This document shows positions 1 to 7,334 of a stretch of 40,647 nucleotides of DNA, in pieces. The first letter of the stretch is position 1, and each line of letters opens with the position of its first letter. The position numbers and the translations under genes were made by a program. Below the pieces are notes generated by a model. That model saw only the letters and a list, made by a program, of their open reading frames with translations. It was not told the origin of the DNA and searched no databases. Origin of the DNA: Chloroflexota bacterium (lineage in GTDB: Bacteria > Chloroflexota > Anaerolineae > Anaerolineales > Villigracilaceae); NCBI GenBank assembly GCA_016219545.1, contig JACRMH010000005.1, forward strand, positions 1 through 40,647, in the 5' to 3' direction.

Positions 1-56
1 AACTCATTGATGAATACATTTACTTTTACAACTATGAGAGGATACAATTGAAAACA

Positions 57-89
57 AGACAGACACCCTACGAAACCAGGTGTCTGTCT
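57..89. terminator. Perfect 11-bp hairpin downstream of hppA
   Basis: Positions 57-67 (AGACAGACACC) and 79-89 (GGTGTCTGTCT) are exact inverse complements around an 11-nt loop. The hairpin lies about 110 nt past the hppA stop. Read on the minus strand it is followed by a short T-rich stretch (TGTTTTC), so it can serve as a weak intrinsic terminator for hppA, or for an unseen plus-strand gene to the left. The rest of 1-196 shows no gene. Confidence 0.55.
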
Positions 90-196
90 ATTTGACCAGG
101 GGGGCTTTCTTTTTGTGTCTTGTTTGATGGGTTCAGTTCACTTAGGCGAGTGCCTTTTTTATTTACTTGTTATTATTTACTACTTCTTGCTCTTGC

Positions 197-2560
197 CTAC
201 TTCTTCACATCCGCAGTCATGGATGGAGCAGGAGCCTTGGAGCGCATGATCGCCCAGGCGAGAACGCCGATAAGCGCAAGCGCAACCACCCAAACCACAA
301 CGAGTGCGCCACCGGTCGCACCTTGGTACTGCACGATGATCGGGGCAATGATCACCGCAACGAGGTTGACAACTTTGATCATGGGGTTGAGCGCGGGACC
401 AGCCGTATCCTTGAAGGGATCACCAACGGTATCGCCGACAACAGCCGCCTTATGGCGCTCAGAACCTTTACCAAGATTCCTGGCAGGGTCTTTGGGCTCG
501 TCTTCAACTAATTTCTTGGCATTATCCCAGGCGCCACCGGCGTTGTTCAGGAACACCGCCAGCAACTGACCGGAAACGATGATGCCGGCGAGGAAACCGC
601 CGAGGGCTTCCACTTTCAGGGTCAAGCCGACAACGATTGGTGTGATGATACCGAGCAATGCGAGGGAAACCAATTCCTTTTGTGCAGCAGTGGTGGAAAT
701 CTCAACAGCCTGCTTGTAATCGGGCTTGACCTTCCCTTCGAGTACGCCAAGCTTGAACTGTCGGCGGACTTCCAACACAATGAGGGAAGCGGCACGGGTC
801 ACGGCTTGGATGGCGAAGGATGAGAACAGCCACGGCAAAGCACCACCGATAAGCATACCTACAAAGACTTGCGGACTGTCTACACGGATACCAATTGCAT
901 CAATCAGCTTCTCAGCGGGCATGCCCTGGCTGGCTTGCGCGCGGGAAACATCCACAAGGAAGGAACCAAACAAGGAAACAGCCGCAATCACAGCAGAGCC
1001 AATAGCAACGCCTTTGGTGATGGCCTTGGTTGTGTTACCGACTGCATCCAAGTCCGCCATGATCTGCTGGGCTTCTTTTGTAGCCTTATCAGTCATACCT
1101 GACCAGGACATTTCGCCAATACCATTCGCGTTATCCGCAATTGGTCCAAAGGAGTCCATGGCAACGTTGTTGCCTGTGAGGGTCAACATGCCGATACCGG
1201 TCATGGCCACACCATACAGGATGAAGGTTGCTTTTACAGTGCCTTCGACGCCGGGAATGGAACCAAAGATGAAGATGGAGGCAACTATAGTCAACGCGAT
1301 CACGAGCACTGACCAAACCGAAGACTCAAACCCAACGGTGATTCCGTTCAAGATCAAGGTCGCAGGACCCGTATCAGCAGCTTTCTTGATGTCGTTTACA
1401 GGAGCAGCGTGTGTGCCAGTAAAGTATTCAGTCAAACGGTCAATTACAATGGCTAGTAAAACACCAACACCTACTGCCGTCGGCATGCGCCACCAGCCAC
1501 CCCACTCAGCCATAGCAGGATTATTCAAATAGAAGAAACCAGCGATAAAGAAGAGTGCTGCGGAAATCAAAGCAGAGGTAAGGAAGCCGCTGAAAATGGC
1601 TTTCATGGCATCTTCACTCTTACCAGTCTTACCAGCCTTAACAAAGTACGTACCGATAATGGAAGAAAGCACGCCAATACCACGCACCATTAAGGGGAAG
1701 ATGATCCACTCAAGGCGGCCGGTCACATGCCAGAGAGCCAGACCAAGAATAAGTCCAGAAACGATCGTTACTTCATAGGATTCGAAAATGTCTGCGGCCA
1801 TACCAGCGCAGTCGCCGACGTTGTCGCCCACGAGGTCAGCGATCACAGCCGGATTGCGCGGGTCATCCTCAGGGATGCCTGCTTCTACTTTACCAACAAG
1901 GTCAGCGCCGACATCTGCCGCCTTTGTGAAGATACCACCACCCACGCGCATGAACAACGCAAGCAGAGTTCCGCCGAAGCCAAAGCCAAGCAAAGCGTCA
2001 GGGGCGGCAATGCCGAGAATGATGAAGATGATCGTTCCACCGAGCAGACCGAGACCATCCGTAAGCATACCCGTGATCGTACCTGCGCGATACGCAATAC
2101 GGAGTGCGTCACCAAATGATTTTTTGGAGGCGGCTGCTACGCGCACGTTGCCTTCAATAGCCATGCGCATCCCAAGTTGACCAACGGTGAGGGAAAAACC
2201 TGCGCCCATTACGAAAGCGAGGGCACGCGCAATCCCGATGATCAGTTTGATCTGGCTGTCAGCCATGCCCGCAAAGCGTTCCTGGGCTTCAGGAGATGGA
2301 GGAACCACATAAACCGACAGGAAAAGCGCAATTGTCAAAACGCCGATCAAGGGTATTATGGACTTGAACTGCTTACTTAGGTAAGCGCCTGCTCCGTCTT
2401 TGATGGCAGTCCAAACTTCCTGCATTTTTTCAGTTCCCTTATCCTCGCGCATGATCTGGGAACGGAGGAGGACCGCGTACAATAAGCCGACAATGGCAAT
2501 GCCAAATACGACCCAGATCGCGACCGCCTCAAAAGGTTGAAGTCCTTGCATATAGTACAT
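197..2560 (-). CDS. hppA: K+-independent H+-translocating membrane pyrophosphatase
   Basis: This 787-residue integral membrane enzyme couples hydrolysis of pyrophosphate to proton export across the cytoplasmic membrane. The diagnostic substrate and Mg-binding segments are present: DVGADLVGKVE at about residues 216-226, the acidic GDNVGDCAGMAADIFE segment at 245-260, FGPIADNANG near 471, and GDTVGDPFKDTAGP near the C-terminus. About 16 hydrophobic segments are expected for the family. The motif GNTTKAITKG (508-517) carries Lys and Thr at the two positions that distinguish K+-independent pumps from K+-dependent ones, which have Ala and Gly there. The chosen ATG at 2560 has GGGAGG upstream; an in-frame ATG three codons later is possible. 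A TTGACA-N17-TAAAAT promoter lies upstream and the gene appears monocistronic. Function is secure; ion specificity is inferred from motifs. Confidence 0.96.
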   Translation of the reverse strand: MYYMQGLQPFEAVAIWVVFGIAIVGLLYAVLLRSQIMREDKGTEKMQEVWTAIKDGAGAYLSKQFKSIIPLIGVLTIALFLSVYVVPPSPEAQERFAGMADSQIKLIIGIARALAFVMGAGFSLTVGQLGMRMAIEGNVRVAAASKKSFGDALRIAYRAGTITGMLTDGLGLLGGTIIFIILGIAAPDALLGFGFGGTLLALFMRVGGGIFTKAADVGADLVGKVEAGIPEDDPRNPAVIADLVGDNVGDCAGMAADIFESYEVTIVSGLILGLALWHVTGRLEWIIFPLMVRGIGVLSSIIGTYFVKAGKTGKSEDAMKAIFSGFLTSALISAALFFIAGFFYLNNPAMAEWGGWWRMPTAVGVGVLLAIVIDRLTEYFTGTHAAPVNDIKKAADTGPATLILNGITVGFESSVWSVLVIALTIVASIFIFGSIPGVEGTVKATFILYGVAMTGIGMLTLTGNNVAMDSFGPIADNANGIGEMSWSGMTDKATKEAQQIMADLDAVGNTTKAITKGVAIGSAVIAAVSLFGSFLVDVSRAQASQGMPAEKLIDAIGIRVDSPQVFVGMLIGGALPWLFSSFAIQAVTRAASLIVLEVRRQFKLGVLEGKVKPDYKQAVEISTTAAQKELVSLALLGIITPIVVGLTLKVEALGGFLAGIIVSGQLLAVFLNNAGGAWDNAKKLVEDEPKDPARNLGKGSERHKAAVVGDTVGDPFKDTAGPALNPMIKVVNLVAVIIAPIIVQYQGATGGALVVVWVVALALIGVLAWAIMRSKAPAPSMTADVKK

Positions 2561-2618
2561 GTTAGGTATTCCTCCCGGGGGGAAAATTAAGATTTAGGCT
2601 TACGCCATAAGCAGTCGG

Positions 2619-2647
2619 ATTTTACAGGTGCATAGACAATGTGTCAA
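2619..2647 (-). promoter_or_regulatory. Sigma70-like promoter of hppA
   Basis: Reading the minus strand, TTGACA (2647-2642) is followed after exactly 17 nt by TAAAAT (2624-2619), five of six matches to the -10 consensus. Transcription would start near 2612, leaving a leader of about 50 nt before the ATG at 2560. Confidence 0.75.
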
Positions 2648-2674
2648 GAAAAAGTTCTTCCTTTCACATAGACG

Positions 2675-2703
2675 TTGACATCCTGCGCCTAATTTGATAA
2701 TAT
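2675..2703 (+). promoter_or_regulatory. Sigma70-like promoter of the iron-sulfur carrier gene
   Basis: TTGACA (2675-2680), a 17-nt spacer and TAATAT (2698-2703) form a near-consensus promoter upstream of the ATG at 2740. It is back to back with the hppA promoter; the two -35 boxes are about 28 nt apart. Confidence 0.75.
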
Positions 2704-2739
2704 CTATCCAATTCTGCTTGACAACATAAGGAGAAACTC

Positions 2740-3129
2740 ATGCTACAAGATTTAGATGTTCAAACAGTTACACTTACCCCTGCCGCTTCTAAAGCTGTAC
2801 AGGATATTTTGACCGAACGAAAATTGGAAGGATATGCTCTTCGGGTTTACGTTGCCGGCGGCGGATGTGGCTGCTCTGGCGTAAACTTTGGCATGGCTTT
2901 AGATAACAACATTCAAGACGTAGACACAACCTTTGAGACCAATGGTGTCAAATTAGTTGTAGACCAGACTTCCATCGATTACCTGCGCGGCGCAACCATT
3001 GATTTTGTGAATGACCCCGATCATGGCGCAGGTTTCGCTGTCAATAGCCCGAACGCCAAAAAGGAATCTGCACATGGCGAAGAAGGATGTTGCGGTGGCG
3101 GTGGCGGTTCCTGCTCCTGCAATAACTAA
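2740..3129 (+). CDS. HesB/IscA-type (A-type) iron-sulfur cluster carrier
   Basis: A 129-residue A-type carrier, expected to accept Fe-S clusters and pass them to apoproteins in the cytoplasm. The family core is clear: an N-terminal LTPAASKAVQDIL helix, the glycine-rich loop GGGCGCSG with Cys43 and Cys45, and the NPNA-like motif NSPNA at 102-106. Normal members end in a CGCG motif a few residues after NPNA. Here that motif is displaced about ten residues and replaced by a glycine-rich tail with Cys117, Cys118, Cys125 and Cys127. The ATG is preceded by AAGGAG at normal spacing. The gene has its own promoter and a strong terminator downstream, so it is monocistronic, and no other isc or suf gene is adjacent. 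Family assignment is solid; the exact role (ErpA, IscA or SufA-like) cannot be read from sequence. Confidence 0.9.
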   Translation: MLQDLDVQTVTLTPAASKAVQDILTERKLEGYALRVYVAGGGCGCSGVNFGMALDNNIQDVDTTFETNGVKLVVDQTSIDYLRGATIDFVNDPDHGAGFAVNSPNAKKESAHGEEGCCGGGGGSCSCNN

Positions 3130-3145
3130 ATTTAATGGTTTAAAG

Positions 3146-3179
3146 AAAATGACCGGGAGATTCCCGGTCATTTTTTGTT
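3146..3179. terminator. Bidirectional intrinsic terminator
   Basis: A 13-bp perfect stem (3146-3158 with 3162-3174) has a 3-nt loop and a run of T. It separates the plus-strand Fe-S carrier from the convergent minus-strand SH3-like gene. A-rich sequence on the left gives the minus strand a U-rich tail as well. Confidence 0.9.
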
Positions 3180-3196
3180 TTAATTTTGTGGCTGCA

Positions 3197-3829
3197 TTAT
3201 CTTCTACGCAGGAATGAGATCAATGCGCCCAAAGCGCCGACAAGTCCAAATCCAAGGATCAACAGTCCTGCCGGCAAACGACTGGCAATGGATGAGCTCT
3301 CGCTGAAGGTGGCAACAACCAACGGAACTGGAGGTGTAAAAGTTGGCAAACGTGTTGGTACAACGGGTGAACTAAAGGCCGCAGCCAAAGTCGGGTTAAT
3401 GTTCACAACCGTTGTTGAAGCAGATGTCGGTATGGGAGGTGAAGGTAGAAGCGGTAACGGTCCGATCTTTTTTATCTGCACATAAGGCGCAAAGACCCAG
3501 GCAACAGAATCAGGCACACCGGGATAATAGATTTGTATGTAGTTTTTATCCTCTGAGTAACCATAAGCAGGAACTTCCTGACCAGCTAGTAAAACCCCAA
3601 TAGGAATTGGGTACAAATATTTACTTGGACCAGAATAAACATCAACCATCACAAGATCAGAATAGACAGCAACAGTTGCGCCAGAAGGAGTCCCTGTTAC
3701 GGTCGGGATTGACCCTGTGGGCTGTTGGGCCAGCGCGGCGGATTGCATCGGCGAATAGATCGCAAGAGCCACGCCTCCGAATATAAAAGTAAATAAGGTA
3801 AGCCACCTTATTATGCGAGTGTATTTCAT
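3197..3829 (-). CDS. Secreted, membrane-anchored SH3-like domain protein (copy 2)
   Basis: A 210-residue protein. It starts with a signal-peptide-like segment (Lys/Arg followed by a hydrophobic stretch, about residues 10-35, ending ALAQ). A compact beta-rich region around 52-120 resembles a bacterial SH3 (SH3b) domain, with VDVYSGPS near the start and WVFAPYVQ at the end. A Pro/Ser/Thr-rich linker follows, then a C-terminal transmembrane helix (about 183-206) and RRR. That order suggests a surface protein held by its C-terminal helix with the SH3-like domain outside. It lies 3 nt after the upstream gene and shares its architecture and the phrase PTFTPP, so the two are tandem duplicates. The ligand is unknown; peptidoglycan binding is only an inference from the SH3b family. 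Confidence 0.7.
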   Translation of the reverse strand: MKYTRIIRWLTLFTFIFGGVALAIYSPMQSAALAQQPTGSIPTVTGTPSGATVAVYSDLVMVDVYSGPSKYLYPIPIGVLLAGQEVPAYGYSEDKNYIQIYYPGVPDSVAWVFAPYVQIKKIGPLPLLPSPPIPTSASTTVVNINPTLAAAFSSPVVPTRLPTFTPPVPLVVATFSESSSIASRLPAGLLILGFGLVGALGALISFLRRR

Positions 3830-3832
3830 AAA

Positions 3833-4447
3833 TTAACGATGGGATATCAAGGACAACAGGAAGCCGATCAACCCCAGAGTCATGAGAGCCATGATAATAA
3901 CAGCAACTGATACTGAGCCCTCAGAGTTTGCAGAAGCGGAAGGCGTTTGCAGAAATGAAGGCACAACCAACGAAGGCGGCGGGGTAAAAGTGGGCATACT
4001 GGTTCTGGTGGGATAAACAGGTAATTGCGCTGCAAGAGTTGGATCTATAGTGGCGGTAGGAGGAGGAACCGGTGTAGGGGGAGATTCTACAATTTGCAGT
4101 GTGCCCGGAGAAACTTGAACAAGCGGCGAATATATCCAGCCTTTATCATAAGGCGCACCTGGAAAAGAAATCTGGATCCAATCTCCACCCGCAGACCTGC
4201 CGAGTGCCGGGGCAGTGTCACCTGGATAGAGAACACCTACCTTGGGGTAGATCGTCGAACTGGGTCCCATGCGGACATTTGCAAACGGCTCATCGGTCAT
4301 CACGGTAATATACATCCCTGAATAGGTGGGAGTCACCGTCGGTTGCTGAGCCAGCACAAAGGTCGGGAGGGATGCGAATAACGTCCAGAGAATAAAAAGG
4401 ACAATGACGATGGTGAAAATCAAAGGGGGAAACCAGGTTCGCTTCAT
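3833..4447 (-). CDS. Secreted, membrane-anchored SH3-like domain protein (copy 1)
   Basis: Start chosen at ATG 4447 (protein MKRTWFPP...), because this gives a standard signal peptide; the longer reading frame from 4498 would overlap the start codon of the divergent gene and has no ribosome site. The protein has a hydrophobic N-terminal helix ending VLAQ, an SH3b-like region containing ANVRMGPSS and GWIYSPLVQV, a linker rich in Pro and Thr, and a C-terminal helix followed by SHR. The ANVR.GPS signature is typical of extracellular bacterial SH3 domains. It forms a two-gene unit with the paralogue immediately downstream. A surface or cell-wall role is likely but not specified by sequence. Confidence 0.7.
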   Translation of the reverse strand: MKRTWFPPLIFTIVIVLFILWTLFASLPTFVLAQQPTVTPTYSGMYITVMTDEPFANVRMGPSSTIYPKVGVLYPGDTAPALGRSAGGDWIQISFPGAPYDKGWIYSPLVQVSPGTLQIVESPPTPVPPPTATIDPTLAAQLPVYPTRTSMPTFTPPPSLVVPSFLQTPSASANSEGSVSVAVIIMALMTLGLIGFLLSLISHR

Positions 4448-4479
4448 TTCGTAGGTACTCTTAAGGAGAATCGCAAAGG

Positions 4480-4491
4480 CGATTATAATCG
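4480..4491. promoter_or_regulatory. Palindromic -10 region shared by divergent genes
   Basis: CGATTATAATCG is a perfect 12-bp palindrome containing TATAAT on both strands. On the plus strand the hexamer (4484-4489) lies only 7 nt before the ATG at 4497. On the minus strand (4487-4482) it would start transcription near 4475, ahead of the SH3-like gene at 4447. No good -35 is visible on either side. Confidence 0.5.
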
Positions 4492-4496
4492 AATTC

Positions 4497-5081
4497 ATGG
4501 ACCGAAAAATCTATCACGGGAATATCAAACCAGCAGATATTGCTCAAGCTTTGCTTGGCGAATTCAATCATGGGAACATGCGCGCGCAGACAGTTGGACA
4601 AGGCAATAAAATGATCGTGCAAGTTGGCACGCCTCCAGGCGCTGCTTCCGGCGGACAGACCGCAATGACAGTGACCCTGCAACATGTAGAAGATGGCATC
4701 ATGGTGGAATTGGGGCAACAAGCTTGGCTGGGCGTTGCAGCCAGTTTGGGCATGAGCGCCATTGCGGCCTTGCGCAATCCATTCAGCCTGCTCGGACGGC
4801 TGGATGATATTGCGCAGGATATAGAAAACCTGCAGATGAGCGAACGCATCTGGCAGGTCATTGCACAAACAGTGCAGGCAAAAGGCGCTTCCACGGACCT
4901 TTCAAATAAACTCAAAAGATTGACTTGCGAGTTCTGCAATACAGCAAATCCGGTCGGCGAACCATCCTGTATTGCTTGCGGAGCGCCTCTTGGAAACGCA
5001 CAACCCAAAACATGCAGGAAATGTGGCTATATTGTAAAGACAAGTGATAAGATCTGTCCGAATTGCAGTCAAACCCTGTAA
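4497..5081 (+). CDS. Double zinc-ribbon protein of unknown function
   Basis: A 194-residue protein that I do not recognise as a named family. Residues 1-130 form a mixed domain with a Gly/Ala-rich hydrophobic middle (QAWLGVAASLGMSAIAAL) that could be an amphipathic or membrane-associated helix. The C-terminus holds two zinc ribbons in tandem: CEFC...CIAC and CRKC...CPNC, eight cysteines in all. Such double ribbons are common in Chloroflexota proteins and usually mediate protein or nucleic-acid contacts. There is no clear Shine-Dalgarno sequence: TATAAT ends 7 nt before the ATG, so the mRNA may be leaderless or nearly so. It is divergent from the SH3-like pair and codirectional with the FHA operon 80 nt downstream. 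Confidence 0.75.
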   Translation: MDRKIYHGNIKPADIAQALLGEFNHGNMRAQTVGQGNKMIVQVGTPPGAASGGQTAMTVTLQHVEDGIMVELGQQAWLGVAASLGMSAIAALRNPFSLLGRLDDIAQDIENLQMSERIWQVIAQTVQAKGASTDLSNKLKRLTCEFCNTANPVGEPSCIACGAPLGNAQPKTCRKCGYIVKTSDKICPNCSQTL

Positions 5082-5122
5082 ACCAGGTCTTTAACCGAGT
5101 ATGAGCCGTTTTTTTATGGGTC

Positions 5123-5151
5123 TTGCAGAAAAACCATTCACCTTCTATAAT
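5123..5151 (+). promoter_or_regulatory. Probable promoter of the FHA / cell-wall operon
   Basis: TTGCAG (5123-5128), a 17-nt spacer and a consensus TATAAT (5146-5151) precede the first FHA gene. The -35 matches only at TTG, but the spacing is ideal and the -10 perfect. Transcription would start near 5158. Confidence 0.55.
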
Positions 5152-5171
5152 GACCTACAAGGTTGGATGAT

Positions 5172-6002
5172 ATGAATTTAAAAGAACTCGAGGCACGTCT
5201 TCAATCACTTATCGAAGTGGATCTATTAAAGGTTCTTCCCACCAGCAAAGTAGAGGACTTGATAATCCAAAAGTTGGCCTCCGCGATTCAAGTTAATACG
5301 GTCACCTTCCCGGATGGTTCGGTTACGGCCCCAAATGTTTTCACCCTTGTCGTTAACCCGAGTACCTCCGCAAAATGGCAGGATCAGCAATTGCTCGCAA
5401 TACTATTGCAGTCCATCACTACAGTCGCACAGGAAGCGGGGTTTCAGTTCACAATGTCTCCTGCAATAACCGTTTCAACAGATGAAAAAGTGTCATTAAA
5501 CGATGCTGAAGTTGTGGCATCACATCGGATCGAATCCATGGCTGAAACAAACGCAACACCGCTTGATACAGGAAGTCTTGAGTCGGCTGGGCAAATACCT
5601 GAGAACGCTTTTTTAATTGTAGAAGGCGTAAAGGTTTTTCCGTTGACTTTACCTGTGGTTAACATTGGCCGCAGACTGGATAATCAATTAATTATTGATG
5701 ATCCGCGAGTCTCACGCAATCATGCCCAGCTACGAGCCATTAAAGGAAGATTCGTTGTATTCGATCTCAACTCAACCGGGGGAACTTTTGTGAACGGTCA
5801 ACGTGCCAGCCAAAGTGTGCTATATCCGGGGGACGTGATCTCTCTCGCCGGCGTTGCTCTGATCTTCGGGCAGGACAACCCGCCTCCCCGCCCTGACCTG
5901 AAATCCACAGCACCGCTTCCAAATTCCATGGGAAACAATTCTGTAGATAGAGCCACGGCAGTATTCAAAGATCGTTCCACAGCAAAGTTTAAGAAAAAAT
6001 GA
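5172..6002 (+). CDS. FhaA-like protein: DUF3662-type N-terminus plus FHA domain
   Basis: A cytoplasmic phosphothreonine-reader protein of 276 residues from ATG 5172; a TTG start at 5163 is the alternative, but AAGG sits 9 nt before 5172. The N-terminal 100 residues (LEARLQSLIEVD..., then a segment with APNVFTLVVNPST) resemble the DUF3662 domain of actinobacterial FhaA. A linker follows, then a complete FHA domain at about 146-233 with the GRR, SRNHAQL and NSTGGTFVNG signatures that bind phosphothreonine. In actinobacteria FhaA binds the lipid II flippase MviN and lies beside fhaB, rodA and pbpA. Here it is likewise first in an operon leading to a RodA/FtsW-PBP fusion, suggesting control of peptidoglycan synthesis. 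No Ser/Thr kinase is encoded in the window. Confidence 0.85.
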   Translation: MNLKELEARLQSLIEVDLLKVLPTSKVEDLIIQKLASAIQVNTVTFPDGSVTAPNVFTLVVNPSTSAKWQDQQLLAILLQSITTVAQEAGFQFTMSPAITVSTDEKVSLNDAEVVASHRIESMAETNATPLDTGSLESAGQIPENAFLIVEGVKVFPLTLPVVNIGRRLDNQLIIDDPRVSRNHAQLRAIKGRFVVFDLNSTGGTFVNGQRASQSVLYPGDVISLAGVALIFGQDNPPPRPDLKSTAPLPNSMGNNSVDRATAVFKDRSTAKFKKK

Positions 6003-6463
6003 GCGGTACTATTGTATTAGCCTTACGGCTGATCACTGCCCTTGCCTTGTATGGTTTTCTCGGATGGGCTTTATTTTTTTTATGGCGCGAAGTGCAGAGA
6101 CAAGGCGTGTCGCTCGCAACTCGCCGCGTTCCGGGAATCAGCCTCTCCGTCAGGCACGGAAACGAACCTCCCACTATTAAACATTTCGCACAGCCTGAGA
6201 TCACGCTCGGACGCGATCCTGGCTGTGATATCCCATTAATGGATGATACCGTTTCCACCCGTCATGCTTTATTGACGTATCATCACGGACAATGGTGGCT
6301 GGAAGACCTTGCATCCACGAACGGGACTCTATTAAACGAAACTCCGGTCAGCATGCCAACTGTGATCACATCGGGGGATGATATTACATGCGGCTCAATG
6401 CACCTGACCATTACGCTTTCACCAAACCTGGTAATAGAACCTACACAAAGACTGGAAAAATAA
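5999..6463 (+). CDS. FhaB-like membrane-anchored FHA protein
   Basis: A 154-residue protein with one N-terminal membrane helix (about residues 5-30) followed by a cytoplasmic FHA domain. The FHA core motifs are ITLGRDPGCDI, STRHALL and ASTNGTLLN, all intact, so phosphothreonine peptide binding is expected. The architecture of one anchor plus FHA is that of FhaB/FipA, the partner of FhaA at the division site in actinobacteria. Its start overlaps the stop of the upstream gene (ATGA), indicating translational coupling, and the next gene begins one nucleotide after its stop. The role as a scaffold recruiting phosphorylated wall-synthesis proteins is inferred from the family and the neighbours. 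Confidence 0.85.
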   Translation: MSGTIVLALRLITALALYGFLGWALFFLWREVQRQGVSLATRRVPGISLSVRHGNEPPTIKHFAQPEITLGRDPGCDIPLMDDTVSTRHALLTYHHGQWWLEDLASTNGTLLNETPVSMPTVITSGDDITCGSMHLTITLSPNLVIEPTQRLEK

Positions 6464-6464
6464 G

Positions 6465-7331
6465 ATGACAGAAAATGCTTCCATCGCGATCATCGGCGGT
6501 TCAGGCTTGTATCACATGCCCGGGCTTGAAAATTCAATAGAATATAATCTTGATACACCCTTCGGAAAGACGAGTGCACCTATTATTGTTGGGACATTGG
6601 AAGGGACTCGTGTAGCTTTCCTTGCGAGGCATGGGATCGGGCATCATATCATGCCGACCGAGGTGCCATATCGCGCGAACATTTACGCGCTAAAATCACT
6701 TGGCGCGGAGAGAGTCTTCAGCATCAGCGCCTGCGGCTCGCTGCGTGAAGATTATGCGCCGGGGCACATCGTCATCCCTGACAATCTTTTTGACTACACA
6801 AAAGATCGTACCCGTACATTCTTTGGCAATGGACTCGTTACCCACGTCAATGTGGCTGACCCGTTTTGCGAGGACCTTTCAGATCAAGTGGAAGCATCTG
6901 TCCGTGCCACGGGTGCGACTACGCATCGCGGGGGTTCATTCATTACTATTGAAGGCCCGCGTTTTTCTACCAAAGCCGAATCAAATACCTTTCGCGCCTG
7001 GGGCATGTCCATTATCGGGATGACAGCATCCCCCGAAGCGTTCCTCGCACGTGAAGCGGAAATGTGCTACGCCGTCATGGCGCATGTCACTGACTATGAT
7101 GTTTGGCATCAAAGTGAATCACCTGTGACCGTAGACATGGTGATCCAGACACTCAACAAAAATACCCATATTGCCCAGCAAGCCATTCACAATCTATTAC
7201 GTGGATTAAAATCGGAACGCCCCTGTCAATGCGGGCAGGCTTTATCCACCGCCCTCATCACAGACCCAAAGGTCATACCTGCCGAAACGCGAAACAAGCT
7301 CGATTTGCTAATAGGCAAGTACATCAAATAA
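6465..7331 (+). CDS. mtnP: S-methyl-5'-thioadenosine phosphorylase
   Basis: A 288-residue purine-nucleoside phosphorylase family enzyme. It should cleave methylthioadenosine with phosphate into adenine and methylthioribose-1-phosphate, feeding methionine salvage and clearing a by-product of polyamine synthesis. Visible motifs include the phosphate-binding GGSGLY at the N-terminus, ARHGIGHHIMPTEVPYRANI, the SACGSL segment, IEGPRFSTKAES with the ribose-contacting region, and TDYDVW near residue 210. The DYD triplet favours 6-aminopurines (adenine); guanine/hypoxanthine enzymes carry Asn. Length is normal. It lies 1 nt after the FHA gene and 3 nt before the SEDS-PBP gene, an odd metabolic insert in a wall-synthesis operon. 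A close alternative is methylthioinosine phosphorylase. Confidence 0.9.
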   Translation: MTENASIAIIGGSGLYHMPGLENSIEYNLDTPFGKTSAPIIVGTLEGTRVAFLARHGIGHHIMPTEVPYRANIYALKSLGAERVFSISACGSLREDYAPGHIVIPDNLFDYTKDRTRTFFGNGLVTHVNVADPFCEDLSDQVEASVRATGATTHRGGSFITIEGPRFSTKAESNTFRAWGMSIIGMTASPEAFLAREAEMCYAVMAHVTDYDVWHQSESPVTVDMVIQTLNKNTHIAQQAIHNLLRGLKSERPCQCGQALSTALITDPKVIPAETRNKLDLLIGKYIK

Positions 7332-7334
7332 CTC

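Noticed and set aside
137..166. AGGCGAGTGCCTTTTTT as a second terminator right of 57-89
   Set aside because: The stem is only 4 bp and competes with a CACT/AGTG pairing; there is no gene that needs it on the plus strand.
726..1532. 268-codon plus-strand frame inside hppA
   Set aside because: It is antisense to a fully conserved pyrophosphatase, has low-complexity composition and no ribosome site.
4448..4498. Longer form of the first SH3-like protein starting at 4498
   Set aside because: The extension overlaps the start of the divergent zinc-ribbon gene and would spoil a normal signal peptide.
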